From Mesorhizobium loti (GTDB lineage: Bacteria; Pseudomonadota; Alphaproteobacteria; Rhizobiales; Rhizobiaceae): 64,000 bases of DNA. Positions 63,582 to 64,000 of this stretch are shown piece after piece. A program made the translations under genes and the position numbers. Every line of letters begins with the position of its first letter. The stretch's first letter is position 1. The notes below the pieces were generated by a model that did no database searches, was not told the DNA's origin, and was given only the letters and a program-made list of their open reading frames with translations. The stretch is from the NCBI GenBank assembly GCA_002356515.1, contig AP017605.1, positions 434,001-498,000 of the forward strand, read 5' to 3'.

Positions 63582-64000
63582 GCAGGATTGCAATCCCCGG
63601 GCTGGTCGACGTGCTGCCGGTCGATGATGCAGCGGCGATCGCCGCGATCGCCAGCGACCGCCGGTTTGACCGTCAGTATGTGCGACGCGGACCCATGCTC
63701 AACCGCATCATCCTCGGCCGCGTTCGTTCGATCCTGACGCTCGCCGGCGCACCATTGCCGCCGGTTGCCGAGCACGGGCCAGTGCGGCCTGCCCCATCCC
63801 AGAGCGCAACGCAGGCGCGGCTCGATGCACTGGCAACTGGAGGCCTTGCGGGACCAGATATTGATGCGCTGGCGGCCTATGTGCGGGGCGAAGGCGGGGC
63901 CAGGTGTGGCGGCAAACTCGCGCAGCAGGCGGTCGGGCGGTTGTTCGATCCGAATTACCGCGCCGATGATGAAAGCTGGTCGGCGGCACTGATATTGCGC
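63578..64000 (+). CDS. Partial gene coupled to the haem peroxidase (continues past window)
   Basis: The ATG overlaps the peroxidase stop (ATGA). The first 141 codons read MSRIAIPGLVDVLPVDDAAAI, then RRFDRQYVRRGPMLNRIILGRV and LAAYVRGEGG, and are still open at the window end. In related loci and in fungal PpoA-type fusions a cytochrome P450 accompanies the peroxidase, so a P450 is a reasonable guess. No haem-thiolate motif can be seen in the available part. Confidence 0.7.
   Translation, partial: MSRIAIPGLVDVLPVDDAAAIAAIASDRRFDRQYVRRGPMLNRIILGRVRSILTLAGAPLPPVAEHGPVRPAPSQSATQARLDALATGGLAGPDIDALAAYVRGEGGARCGGKLAQQAVGRLFDPNYRADDESWSAALILR

Overview
The window looks like chromosome or island sequence from a rhizobial alphaproteobacterium, most likely Mesorhizobium. 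The basis is a DUF680-type small secreted protein (a family seen mainly in Mesorhizobium), a Ros/MucR regulator, FixJ-like response regulators with FixL-like PAS kinases, and Ti-type traA/traC/traD conjugation genes. No rRNA, complete tRNA, CRISPR array, nod or nif gene was found.

Region 1 (1-32 kb) is metabolic and regulatory. It opens with a Rieske protein and cytochrome b lacking a cytochrome c1 partner, then a pirin. A minus-strand operon follows (soluble histidine kinase, GNAT, DUF1810), then the DUF680 protein, a BacA/BclA-like transporter that has lost its ATPase domain, and an SPW membrane protein. Next come a FixJ-like regulator with a PAS kinase, a complete peptide/nickel-type ABC transporter operon, and a second signalling cluster: a six-PAS MASE1 kinase followed by response regulator, single receiver and response regulator genes. 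The region ends with an EmrAB-type efflux pair, CBS and cupin proteins, a secreted alpha/beta hydrolase, an NmrA-like reductase and a Gfo/Idh/MocA dehydrogenase beside a GntR-regulator remnant. Five copies of an ungapped 45-bp motif lie upstream of genes here, all in the same relation to the gene they precede. A second motif of about 48 bp precedes both the six-PAS kinase and its response-regulator operon. These look like promoters of shared regulons.

Region 2 (32.5-39.6 kb) is a decayed mobilizable element. It has a frameshifted serine-recombinase remnant, an XRE regulator with a palindromic operator, an AlpA-like protein, the TraA relaxase-helicase divergent from traC-traD with a recognisable RSF1010/Ti-class oriT between them, a MucR-family regulator, and a DUF736 gene interrupted by an amber codon. 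No traG, integrase or type IV secretion genes are present.

Region 3 (39.6-60.5 kb) is an unusual island of predicted envelope and secreted proteins. It encodes a DUF900-like esterase, a bifunctional M15-peptidase/transglycosylase protein, lipoproteins, a metallophosphoesterase, two further peptidoglycan-active proteins sharing a near-duplicate C-terminal SH3b module, a trypsin-like protease, an SNase-excalibur nuclease, a coiled-coil membrane protein overlapping a two-PAN-domain protein, and an HEXXH lipoprotein. Several small membrane proteins and an IS630 fragment are interspersed. I recognise no described system with this composition; it is the best candidate here for an undescribed one.

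Region 4 (61-64 kb) starts an operon of an alpha-dioxygenase/linoleate-diol-synthase-like haem peroxidase overlapping by 4 nt a second gene that runs off the window.
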